Of a DNA stretch of 6,402 nt, positions 1 to 5,167 are shown piece after piece. The position numbers were made by a program, and so were the translations under genes. Where the stretch lies: NCBI GenBank assembly GCA_012270635.1, contig JAAXHX010000562.1, forward strand, positions 1 through 6,402. Reading direction: 5' to 3'. The notes under the pieces were generated by a model. That model saw nothing but the letters and a program-made list of their open reading frames with translations. It was not told the origin of the DNA and did no database searches. The DNA is from Dehalococcoidia bacterium (GTDB lineage: Bacteria; Chloroflexota; Dehalococcoidia; Plut-88900). Numbering within the stretch: position 1 is the first letter of the stretch; every line of letters starts with the position of its first letter.

Positions 1-25
1 ATGAATGCCCCGCCCGGCGACCCCG

Positions 26-34
26 ATTATATCA
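26..34 (-). promoter_or_regulatory. Candidate leftward extended -10 promoter element
   Basis: Read on the minus strand, bases 34 to 26 spell TGATATAAT. This is a perfect TATAAT preceded by TGn, the extended -10 form recognised by housekeeping sigma factors with little need for a -35. The hexamer 17 bases upstream (CCGTTT, minus strand) is not a good -35. If real, it would drive a divergent gene whose start lies left of base 1. No coding sequence in this window confirms that, and a chance match in an AT-rich patch is possible. Confidence 0.28.
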
Positions 35-52
35 CCGGAGGGCGTGAGAAAC

Positions 53-106
53 GGGGTCGGGAGGGGGAGATTTGGGGGGTCTCGGGACGGGGGCGCCGGG
101 GTGGGG
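53..106 (+). other. Dense G-tract cluster (G-quadruplex potential)
   Basis: Eight runs of three or more G lie within 54 bases on the + strand: 53-56, 59-61, 63-67, 74-79, 84-86, 89-93, 98-101 and 103-106, separated by 1 to 6 bases. This fits the usual pattern for an intramolecular G-quadruplex several times over. It lies about 105 bases upstream of the start at 212. Whether it folds in DNA or RNA, and whether it is transcribed, cannot be seen from sequence. An open frame through 1-207 yields only a Gly/Arg-rich, low-complexity peptide, so I treat this stretch as non-coding. Confidence 0.5.
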
Positions 107-128
107 AGCGAGGCCATAAGGCGCTCCC
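104..128 (+). other. Stem-loop in leader region
   Basis: GGGAGC (104-109) pairs perfectly with GCTCCC (123-128). Inside, GCC (113-115) pairs with GGC (120-122) around an ATAA loop, leaving GAG (110-112) as a bulge. An alternative register gives a 7-bp stem, GGGAGCG/CGCTCCC, with an 11-base loop. No T-run follows, so it is not a typical intrinsic terminator. Its left arm shares bases 104-106 with the last G-tract of the upstream cluster, so the two structures could compete. Confidence 0.4.
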
Positions 129-143
129 TGCGAAGAATTTAGC

Positions 144-149
144 TATGAT
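144..149 (+). promoter_or_regulatory. Weak candidate -10 box for the secreted-protein genes
   Basis: TATGAT matches the -10 consensus at five of six positions. It lies in an AT-rich stretch (about 131-195) that stands out from the GC-rich sequence on its left, 62 bases before the start codon at 212. No acceptable -35 occurs at the right distance, because that position falls in the right arm of the 104-128 stem-loop. This is the best guess for a promoter of the 212-892 gene, but only a guess. Confidence 0.2.
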
Positions 150-211
150 GTACTTAAGTCATGTTGAGGGACATATAGCCAAACCGAAAATAAGCCTAAG
201 GGGGTAGGAAC

Positions 212-892
212 ATGCCAACTCGGTTAAGGACCGCAACCCTTGGGAAGCTCGCGTTGTTGATAGGCGTGCTGGGCGCGATGGCCCTGCTGTTCAGCATCGG
301 GGCTTGGGCCTCGGGTGGGACAAACCCGTTCAAACCGGGCTCACCGGCCGCACCGTCTCCGAGCGAGGTTATCTAGCCGTCCGGGGCCGAGCCCATAACG
401 CTGACCGCCGATGGGGTCTGGGCATCGGATGATACGACCCCGGCCAAACCGGACCTGCCCGCCACTCCATCTGCAAGTGGGCCGCTCTCGCCGTCGGGGC
501 CCGAGCCTATAACGCTGACTACCAATGAGGAGAAGGTGGCCATAGAAGTCCTTCGAAATTACAAGCCTCTGCAGGACGCGCTAAGGGGCAATGAATATGT
601 CATAGAGGCCATAGGACCCTTGGTCAGCGGTGGTGTGAAGATTGGTATGGCTGTTAGAATCAGGCTTGCCGTGCCTCAGGACATATCAATGCACTGGCCA
701 AATAGAGATTACAAAGGAGTCAGAGAAGGGAAGGCGGTCTATGAGAACACCGGATGGGTTGGCATCGCTCCCGGCGTAACCCGGATGCATGTGCTAATCG
801 ACTTGCATACTAATGAACTGGTCGCATTGAAGCCGGTTGCATCCGGGCCGTATCAGCCCAGCGTTGCAGAAGATATCGACGATAACGAGTAA
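212..892 (+). pseudogene. Exported protein of unknown function, interrupted by an in-frame TAG
   Basis: Read through one stop, this is a single frame of 226 codons. ATG 212 has AAGGGGG (198-204) as ribosome binding site, 7 bases upstream, and TAA at 191-193 rules out an earlier start. Residues 1-33 form a textbook Sec signal peptide: basic start, hydrophobic core at about 13-31, likely cleavage after Ala-Trp-Ala at 31-33. A Pro/Ser/Thr-rich linker follows to about residue 105, then a folded-looking domain (about 107-226) ending in alternating hydrophobic strands such as HVLIDL. Codon 55 is TAG (374-376). The same frame continues cleanly for 171 codons with protein-like composition, and a diverged internal repeat has TCG at the matching codon (488-490), so a C-to-A nonsense change is the simplest explanation. 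Sequencing error or programmed readthrough are alternatives. TAG ends two other genes here, so general TAG recoding is unlikely. The C-terminal part could also start at GTG 536 behind AGGAG, but would then lack the signal peptide. I do not recognise the family. The end overlaps a TAATG and the next secreted gene follows closely. Confidence 0.72.
350..529 (+). repeat. Diverged in-frame direct repeat, two 66-base copies 114 bases apart
   Basis: Copy 1 is 350-415 and copy 2 is 464-529, both in the frame of the gene starting at 212, a period of 38 codons. The best-conserved part is the 33 bases 374-406 and 488-520, encoding (S)PSGxEPITLT, with five mismatches. Three of these are silent third-position changes, one swaps Ala for Pro, and one is the TAG/TCG difference that breaks the gene. 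Preceding codons are more weakly related (APSPS against TPSAS). The repeat lies in the Pro/Ser/Thr-rich linker between signal peptide and C-terminal domain, a place where duplications usually change only spacer length. Confidence 0.75.
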
Positions 893-927
893 TGGGTCTC
901 AATGGAGAGAGGCAAGAGGTTGAAGAA

Positions 928-1635
928 ATGAAACGGACTGGACTGCTCCTTGTAGCGATTGTTCTAGCCCTTGCAACTTCAATTGCTAATCCATCGGCCT
1001 TGGCCGACCATTATGTCGAGACTACCAGCTTCCATTATATAAGTATGGCAGAAGATAGATTCTACAACTGGGATTTCGAGAATGATGATTACACCACCAG
1101 AACCAATGTAGACTGGCCGGTCACTATGTTGTTTTACAATGACGCCGATGTTCAGCTGGTCAAGGACATGTACTATACCTTCGTTGGCAGCTCGATGTAT
1201 GCACGTTTGAACGATGGAAGCGATTGGGTATGGGATAAGGACGGAGGCACAAAGTCCGGACTTTGTACCAGCGGAATATACCACATGCGCGTCTACGCTG
1301 ACTCCGATGACCATATGTACAATACTAGTTTGGGTTACTACGTTATTGGCACTACAAATATAGATAACAATGAGTGCGGCGACAAGGACAAATGGTCTGG
1401 CGAGAGTGAGTTGACAGAAGGACACTTCGCCACGCGTGCAAAGGATATATATTCCGAGTGCGGCGTGGATGTGTTAGAGGACTGGGGCAACTTCCGTAAC
1501 GTAGAGCCATACCGTTATGTAGATTCTGAAGAAGGCCCAGACCATATCAAAGACAACGATGGTTATGCGACTGCCGTATACTTACCTGACGACTTTAGCA
1601 TGGAAGACATAGCAGATTGTGAAATCCATAGTTGA
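928..1635 (+). CDS. Secreted acidic four-cysteine protein, family not recognised
   Basis: The product has 235 residues. I chose ATG 928 over the in-frame ATG 892 because it has a good ribosome binding site (AAGAGG, 914-919, 8 bases upstream). It also places MKRTG directly before a hydrophobic core, as a signal peptide requires; cleavage is expected after Ser-Ala-Leu-Ala (residue 26). The mature part, about 209 residues, is rich in Asp, Glu, Tyr and Trp, and so strongly acidic. It contains four cysteines (in LCTSG, NECGD, SECGV and DCEIH), enough for two disulfides after export. There is no transmembrane segment after the signal peptide, no lipobox and no catalytic motif I can name. Middle phrases such as VDWPVTMLFYNDA and YADSDDHMYNTSLGYYVIG look like a compact globular domain. 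The upstream gene stops at 890-892, so the two are probably co-transcribed. Base composition is unusual: 1021-1080 has 23 G+C of 60, against 42 of 60 for 4681-4740 in folC. This suggests transfer or different selection. Surface binding or an effector role is possible but unsupported. Confidence 0.82.
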   Translation: MKRTGLLLVAIVLALATSIANPSALADHYVETTSFHYISMAEDRFYNWDFENDDYTTRTNVDWPVTMLFYNDADVQLVKDMYYTFVGSSMYARLNDGSDWVWDKDGGTKSGLCTSGIYHMRVYADSDDHMYNTSLGYYVIGTTNIDNNECGDKDKWSGESELTEGHFATRAKDIYSECGVDVLEDWGNFRNVEPYRYVDSEEGPDHIKDNDGYATAVYLPDDFSMEDIADCEIHS

Positions 1636-1636
1636 T

Positions 1637-1664
1637 ATATTGAGTGAGCTATTGGACTCAATGT
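1637..1664 (+). other. Stem-loop after the secreted four-cysteine gene
   Basis: ATTGAGT (1639-1645) and ACTCAAT (1656-1662) are perfect inverted repeats around a 10-base loop. A T-G wobble (1638/1663) and an A-T pair (1637/1664) extend the stem to nine pairs. It begins two bases after the TGA at 1633-1635. No T-run follows, so it may be a weak or Rho-assisted terminator, an mRNA 3'-end stabiliser, or a palindromic protein-binding site before the gene at 1728. Confidence 0.45.
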
Positions 1665-1727
1665 CGTCCGCAAGATATCGTCAGAAGCCGGGCCGACACC
1701 AATTGCAGGTCCTCTCTACCGACTGCG

Positions 1728-2612
1728 ATGAAGAAGACGTATCGTAGGTTAGCCTTACTGGTCGCTGCGCTCCTGCTCCTGAGCCTCGGGGCGGGAATAC
1801 TCTACGGCAGGCTATCGGAACCTCACGAAGGGGAATGGACAAGGCTGTCCGATTACGGCCACGGAAGCACTACCCTGGAGAGACTGACGCCATCCGAAAC
1901 CCGGCGGGCAGCGACATTTTCGATAGAGCTGCCGGAGGGAGCTTCCCAGGGCCCGGACCAGTGGTACATCGGATACTTGAATCTCATTCTGGACTTCGCT
2001 GAACAACGAGAAGAGGGGGTGGTGCGAATAAGCGCTGCGACAGACGGGTTCACTTTCCTGAAGCACATGGTTGAGGCAAAGCCGCCTCACGGCGTTGAAA
2101 TTCGAGCCGTCGAATTGTTGACGGGTTCCACCAAATTCACGACGATGGACGAAGTCGTCACCCTAACCCACGCCAATTACTTGCAAGTAAACGGCGTCCA
2201 GCCCGGTGAAAATGTCCTGACCGTTACGGCGAGGGGAGATAAGGGCCTTATAGATTCAATCACCGTAAAACCCGATTCGGGGGTGCTACGGCTTACATTG
2301 CCCCCGCCGGCCCTGGACCTGCGAGTCCAGACCCCCTCCGATATGACCTTCCCCGTCAATGCCCCGCGCACGCTGCCGCTGACGGTATCCACCAACGGTT
2401 GGCGGATAGAGGACGTAGAGCTATCGGCATACGTCCTCAAAGGAGAGGCAGACGTCCGTTTCCCGGAGGAAGAATTCGCCACAGTGACCGATTCTGCAAT
2501 CACCACGTCCGTGACCATCGTGCCGAAGGAAAAGGGAGCAATCTTCATCGACCTTACCGCTCACGGAAACTACGGTTCGGGCCACAGGCTACTGACCATC
2601 AGGGCCGAGTGA
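1728..2612 (+). CDS. Membrane-anchored or secreted protein with probable beta-sandwich domains
   Basis: The product has 294 residues. The same frame is open from GTG 1644, but ATG 1728 is preferred because MKKTYRR then leads directly into one hydrophobic segment (about residues 8-27), as in a signal anchor or signal peptide. I see no clear cleavage site and favour an anchor with the rest outside the membrane. Residues about 35-190 contain alternating hydrophobic strands and several Gly/Asn turns. From about 195 (LDLRVQTPSDMTFPVN) to the end there is an Ig-like pattern, with short beta-strands, a central Trp in STNGW and a closing HRLLTIRAE strand. The extracytoplasmic part has no cysteines and no catalytic motif that I can name. 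No good Shine-Dalgarno precedes 1728; the nearest purine-rich bases are about 18 upstream, so translation may be weak, leaderless or coupled. It is 92 bases from the previous secreted gene and is followed at once by a terminator. The function is unknown; adhesion or envelope binding would suit the architecture but is only inference. Confidence 0.72.
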   Translation: MKKTYRRLALLVAALLLLSLGAGILYGRLSEPHEGEWTRLSDYGHGSTTLERLTPSETRRAATFSIELPEGASQGPDQWYIGYLNLILDFAEQREEGVVRISAATDGFTFLKHMVEAKPPHGVEIRAVELLTGSTKFTTMDEVVTLTHANYLQVNGVQPGENVLTVTARGDKGLIDSITVKPDSGVLRLTLPPPALDLRVQTPSDMTFPVNAPRTLPLTVSTNGWRIEDVELSAYVLKGEADVRFPEEEFATVTDSAITTSVTIVPKEKGAIFIDLTAHGNYGSGHRLLTIRAE

Positions 2613-2616
2613 CGAT

Positions 2617-2645
2617 GTCGGGCCATAGAGGACCCGACTGTTTTT
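2617..2645 (+). terminator. Rho-independent terminator
   Basis: GTCGGG (2617-2622) pairs with CCCGAC (2633-2638). CC (2623-2624) can also pair with GG (2630-2631) if A2632 is bulged, leaving an ATAGA loop. TGTTTTT (2639-2645) follows directly. It begins four bases after the stop codon at 2610-2612, the expected place for the end of the secreted-protein transcript. Confidence 0.7.
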
Positions 2646-2667
2646 CACGTCACTCATGACGCCCTTC

Positions 2668-2694
2668 AAAACGGGCCGATAACAGGCCGGTTTT
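2668..2694. terminator. Second hairpin, possibly a bidirectional terminator
   Basis: AAAACGGGCC (2668-2677) pairs with GGCCGGTTTT (2685-2694) around GATAACA, with one G-G mismatch. The A-run on one side and T-run on the other give a U-tail in either reading direction, although only four T long. It lies between the stronger terminator at 2617-2645 and the promoter at 2723-2751 and would back up the insulation between the two gene blocks. Confidence 0.5.
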
Positions 2695-2722
2695 CAGCAA
2701 TCGCAATGGCGCCAAACCTTCG

Positions 2723-2751
2723 TTGACACCTAAAAATCGCTTTGCTAATCT
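2723..2751 (+). promoter_or_regulatory. Sigma-70-type promoter for the SDR-folC-fabF unit
   Basis: TTGACA (2723-2728) is a perfect -35. After exactly 17 bases comes TAATCT (2746-2751), a weak three-of-six -10, but with TGC just before it, giving the TGn extension. Transcription would start near 2758 and leave a leader of about 26 bases that includes the G-rich ribosome binding site of the TTG start at 2784. The promoter follows two terminators, which supports a new transcription unit here. It also argues against translation starting at TTG 2742, because that codon overlaps the promoter. Confidence 0.6.
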
Positions 2752-2783
2752 CACCCCACTTTTGCCGACTGGGGGCAGGACAC

Positions 2784-3737
2784 TTGATACTGGTGACAGG
2801 GGCCACGGGATTCATAGGGAGGCGGATAGTGGCGCGGCTGGTGGAGCGGGGCGAGGAGGTGAGGAGGCTGCTGAGACCCGTGCCCAATCCCCGGGCCTCG
2901 GGGTTGCCGGCGGTCCACTTCGTCACGGGTGACGTGACCGATCCCGAGTCGCTGAAAGCCGCCTGCGATGGCGTGGACATGGTGGTCCATACCGTGGCGA
3001 TCATCAGGGAGAAGGGGCCGGTCACGTTCCAGGCGCTGAACGTGCAGGGGACCCGGAACGTGGTGGAGGCGGCGGAGCGGGCGGGAGTGCGTAAGATGGT
3101 CCACCTGAGCGCGATAGGCGTGCGCCCCGACCCCAAGTACCCCTACCTGCGGTCCAAGTGGGAAGGCGAGGAGGCGGTGGTCAATTCGAATATGGAGCAG
3201 GTGGTATTGCGGCCCTCGCTGGTGTTCGGGCCGGGCGACGAGTTCATAAACGCCCTGGCGGCGACTACCAGGGTCGGGCCGGCGGTCCCGTTTATCGGGG
3301 CGGGGAAGGCGAGGTTTCAGCCGATTCACGTGGATGACGTCGCGCAGTGCGTCGACAGGGCGCTGATCGACAGCTCCTACAACGGCGAGACCATCGAGGT
3401 CGGGGGGCCGGACGTCCTAACCTACGGGCAGATAACGGACATGATCATCCGGGCCTTTGGCCGCAGACGAATGAAGGTCCGCGTGCCCACTTCCATGATT
3501 CGAACAGCGCTGCCGCTCCTGAAACTGGTCTCGCCCCATCCGCCGATAACCCGTGTGCAGCTGGACATGCTGGGAATGGACAACGTGGCGGCGGGAGGCT
3601 CGGTGGAGGCGAACTTCGACTTCAAGCCCAGGCCCCTGGAGGGGAACATAGACTACATCCTGGACATGGGCTGGCGGGAGGCCCTTTCGATAGCCACGGG
3701 CCTCAGGCCGGCGAGAAGATGGCCTGTGGAGGAATAG
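2784..3737 (+). CDS. NAD(P)-binding SDR-family protein, NDUFA9-like (atypical extended SDR)
   Basis: The product has 317 residues. The frame opens earlier, but TTG 2784 puts the start directly before the first Rossmann strand (M-ILVTGATGFIG), has GGGGG (2771-2775) and AGGA (2777-2780) upstream, and clears the promoter. Visible motifs are the TGATGFIG dinucleotide-binding loop (5-12), GDVTD with an adenine-contacting Asp at 50, the Asn of NVQGT (86), Ser in HLSAIG (109), and YLRSK (Tyr121, Lys125), which fits the SDR YxxxK pair. The C-terminal part (about 160-317), with RPSLVFGPGDEF, PIHVDDVA and a GGP segment, matches the NDUFA9-like atypical SDRs related to a complex I accessory subunit. In bacteria these stand-alone proteins have been linked to quinone or sugar-nucleotide chemistry, but substrate and reaction are not known. 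No signal peptide is seen, so it is probably cytoplasmic. It is first in a likely operon, 59 bases before folC. Family assignment is firm, function is not. Confidence 0.88.
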   Translation: MILVTGATGFIGRRIVARLVERGEEVRRLLRPVPNPRASGLPAVHFVTGDVTDPESLKAACDGVDMVVHTVAIIREKGPVTFQALNVQGTRNVVEAAERAGVRKMVHLSAIGVRPDPKYPYLRSKWEGEEAVVNSNMEQVVLRPSLVFGPGDEFINALAATTRVGPAVPFIGAGKARFQPIHVDDVAQCVDRALIDSSYNGETIEVGGPDVLTYGQITDMIIRAFGRRRMKVRVPTSMIRTALPLLKLVSPHPPITRVQLDMLGMDNVAAGGSVEANFDFKPRPLEGNIDYILDMGWREALSIATGLRPARRWPVEE

Positions 3738-3753
3738 TGCTTCGGTACGGCGT

Positions 3754-3759
3754 TACAAT
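3754..3759 (+). promoter_or_regulatory. Possible secondary -10 box upstream of folC
   Basis: TACAAT matches five of six -10 positions, in the 59-base gap between the SDR gene and folC, 38 bases before the folC start. There is no recognisable -35 at 16-18 bases upstream, which would lie at the end of the SDR coding sequence. It could give folC and fabF some independent expression, but read-through from 2723-2751 is enough to explain them. Confidence 0.22.
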
Positions 3760-3796
3760 ATAGGGAAACGCTGACCCTTGGGGTAAGGAAGGTCTC

Positions 3797-5131
3797 TTGG
3801 ACTACCGCTCGGCGCTGAGATACATACTGGGCTTCACCAACTACGAAAAGTCTTTGAAGGAGTTGTACTCTCCGGGGAAGGTCGACCTGGAGAGGGTCAG
3901 GGAGCTGCTTCGGCGTTTGGGCTCGCCGGAGTCGGGGCTGGGGATAGTGCACGTTGCCGGGACGAAGGGGAAAGGGAGCACGGCGGCGATGATATCGTCC
4001 GTGCTGCGGAAGGCGGGGTACCGGATCGGGCTGTTCACCTCCCCGCACCTCCACACCTTCAGGGAGAGGGTGCAGATAGATGGGGCGCTGATCTCGGCGG
4101 AGGACTTTGCCCAAGCGGTGGAGAAGGTGAAACCCCACGTGGAGGAGATAAACGCCAGCGGGAGCCACGGGCACATCACCACCTTCGAGGCGCTGACGGC
4201 CATGGCCCTCCTCTACTTCGCGGAGCAGCGCGTGGACGCCCTGGTCCTGGAGGTCGGGGTGGGGGGGAGGCTCGACGCCACCAACGTGGTGACCCCGGAG
4301 GTGAGCGTAATCACGTCGATAAGCCGGGACCATACGGAACTGTTGGGCGAGACCCTGCCGGAGATAGCCCGGGAGAAGGCGGGAATCATCAAAGAGGGGG
4401 TGCCGGTCGTGGTCGCGCCCCAGGTCCCCGAGGCAGAGGAGACAATCGGGGCGATTGCCTGGGAGCGAGGGTCGGAGGCGCTGAGCGTGGGCAGGGAGGT
4501 GGTATGGAGGGACCTGGGACACGATGACCGGGGCCAAAGGGTGCTGGTCCGGGACATGGAGAACGAGTTCAGGGTCTGGATGCCGCTCCTGGGAGATCAC
4601 CAGCAGGAGAACGCGGCCACGGCCATAGCTGCGCTCACTGCCCTCCGACGGAAGGGCTGGCGCATCTCCGAGGCGGACATCAGGGACGGGTTCGCCGAGC
4701 TGAATTGGCCGGGACGCATGGAAGAGCTGGGGCGTCGGCCCCTGGTCATTGCGGACGGGGCGCACAACGGGGACTCGGCGCGGAGACTGAGAGAGGGACT
4801 GGTGAAGTATTTCGACTTTCGGAAGGCGGTGCTGGTGGTGGGAGTGTCGGCGGACAAGAACGTGGAGGACATAGCCTCGGAGCTGACGCCCCTGGCCACG
4901 AGGGTGGTCCTGACCAAGTCCCGGCACATGAGGGCCGCCGACCCTTCGAAGATAGCCGACGCCTTCAGGAGACCTGATATAATCCTGGAGACTACGGGGA
5001 GCGTGAAAGAGGCGTTGGACAGGGCGCTAGAGGCGGCCTCCGAGGAGGACCTGGTCTGCATCACAGGCTCGCTCTTCGTGGTGGGAGAGGCGATAGAGGC
5101 CGTGAAACGGGTCCCGGTGGAGACCTACTAG
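3797..5131 (+). CDS. folC: Bifunctional folylpolyglutamate synthase / dihydrofolate synthase
   Basis: The product has 444 residues, normal to slightly long for FolC. TTG 3797 is preceded by AAGGAAGG (3785-3792) and is the natural start for the N-terminal helix MDYRSALRYI. FolC is an ATP-dependent cytoplasmic ligase of the Mur ligase superfamily. It joins glutamate to dihydropteroate or to folates through an acyl-phosphate intermediate. Visible features are the P-loop GTKGKGST (55-62), TSPHL (81-85) and ERVQI (90-94) at the folate side, LEVGVGGRLDATN (151-163), SRDHTELLG with the Mg-binding His (179), and EKAGIIK, whose Lys194 is the carbamylated lysine of the family. LLGDHQQENAA (264-274) ends the central domain, and WPGRME (304-309) with DGAHN (320-324) belong to the C-terminal domain. 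DGAHN is followed by Gly where Pro is more usual, a minor variation. All key motifs are intact, so the gene should be functional. It lies between the SDR gene and fabF, both close by on the same strand. Confidence 0.95.
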   Translation: MDYRSALRYILGFTNYEKSLKELYSPGKVDLERVRELLRRLGSPESGLGIVHVAGTKGKGSTAAMISSVLRKAGYRIGLFTSPHLHTFRERVQIDGALISAEDFAQAVEKVKPHVEEINASGSHGHITTFEALTAMALLYFAEQRVDALVLEVGVGGRLDATNVVTPEVSVITSISRDHTELLGETLPEIAREKAGIIKEGVPVVVAPQVPEAEETIGAIAWERGSEALSVGREVVWRDLGHDDRGQRVLVRDMENEFRVWMPLLGDHQQENAATAIAALTALRRKGWRISEADIRDGFAELNWPGRMEELGRRPLVIADGAHNGDSARRLREGLVKYFDFRKAVLVVGVSADKNVEDIASELTPLATRVVLTKSRHMRAADPSKIADAFRRPDIILETTGSVKEALDRALEAASEEDLVCITGSLFVVGEAIEAVKRVPVETY

Positions 5132-5167
5132 GTCCGGGGCCTTGACGAAGCAACCAGGCAGACCACA

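Noticed and set aside
19..59. 8-base inverted repeat CGACCCCG (18-25) / CGGGGTCG (52-59) as operator or terminator
   Set aside because: The arms are 26 bases apart in a GC-rich, G-tract-rich stretch where such matches are expected by chance, and no T-run follows.
1..207. 68-codon open frame from ATG 1 on the + strand
   Set aside because: The peptide is Gly/Arg-rich low complexity produced by the G-tracts, the ATG at the window edge has no visible ribosome binding site, and no domain or signal peptide appears. The open frame reflects high GC.
212..892. Genome-wide reassignment of TAG as a sense codon
   Set aside because: TAG is the natural end of the SDR gene (3735-3737) and of folC (5129-5131), at lengths normal for their families, so TAG acts as a stop here.
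892..927. ATG 892 as start of the four-cysteine protein (TAATG overlap)
   Set aside because: It would add 12 charged residues in front of a standard signal peptide. ATG 928 has a better-placed AAGAGG. Coupling through the overlap remains possible but is not needed.
979..1425. 148-codon minus-strand open frame over the secreted four-cysteine gene
   Set aside because: The + strand frame has a signal peptide and a good ribosome binding site, and runs the full length. The antisense frame has neither a supported start nor a motif.
3774..3792. Small hairpin CCTT/AAGG next to the folC ribosome binding site as a translational switch
   Set aside because: The stem has only four pairs with a five-base loop, too weak to claim regulation.
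3653..4927. 424-codon minus-strand open frame opposite folC
   Set aside because: It lies antisense to an intact folC with all family motifs. Its product is rich in Arg, Pro and His, as expected from the antisense frame of a GC-rich gene, and has no recognisable motif.
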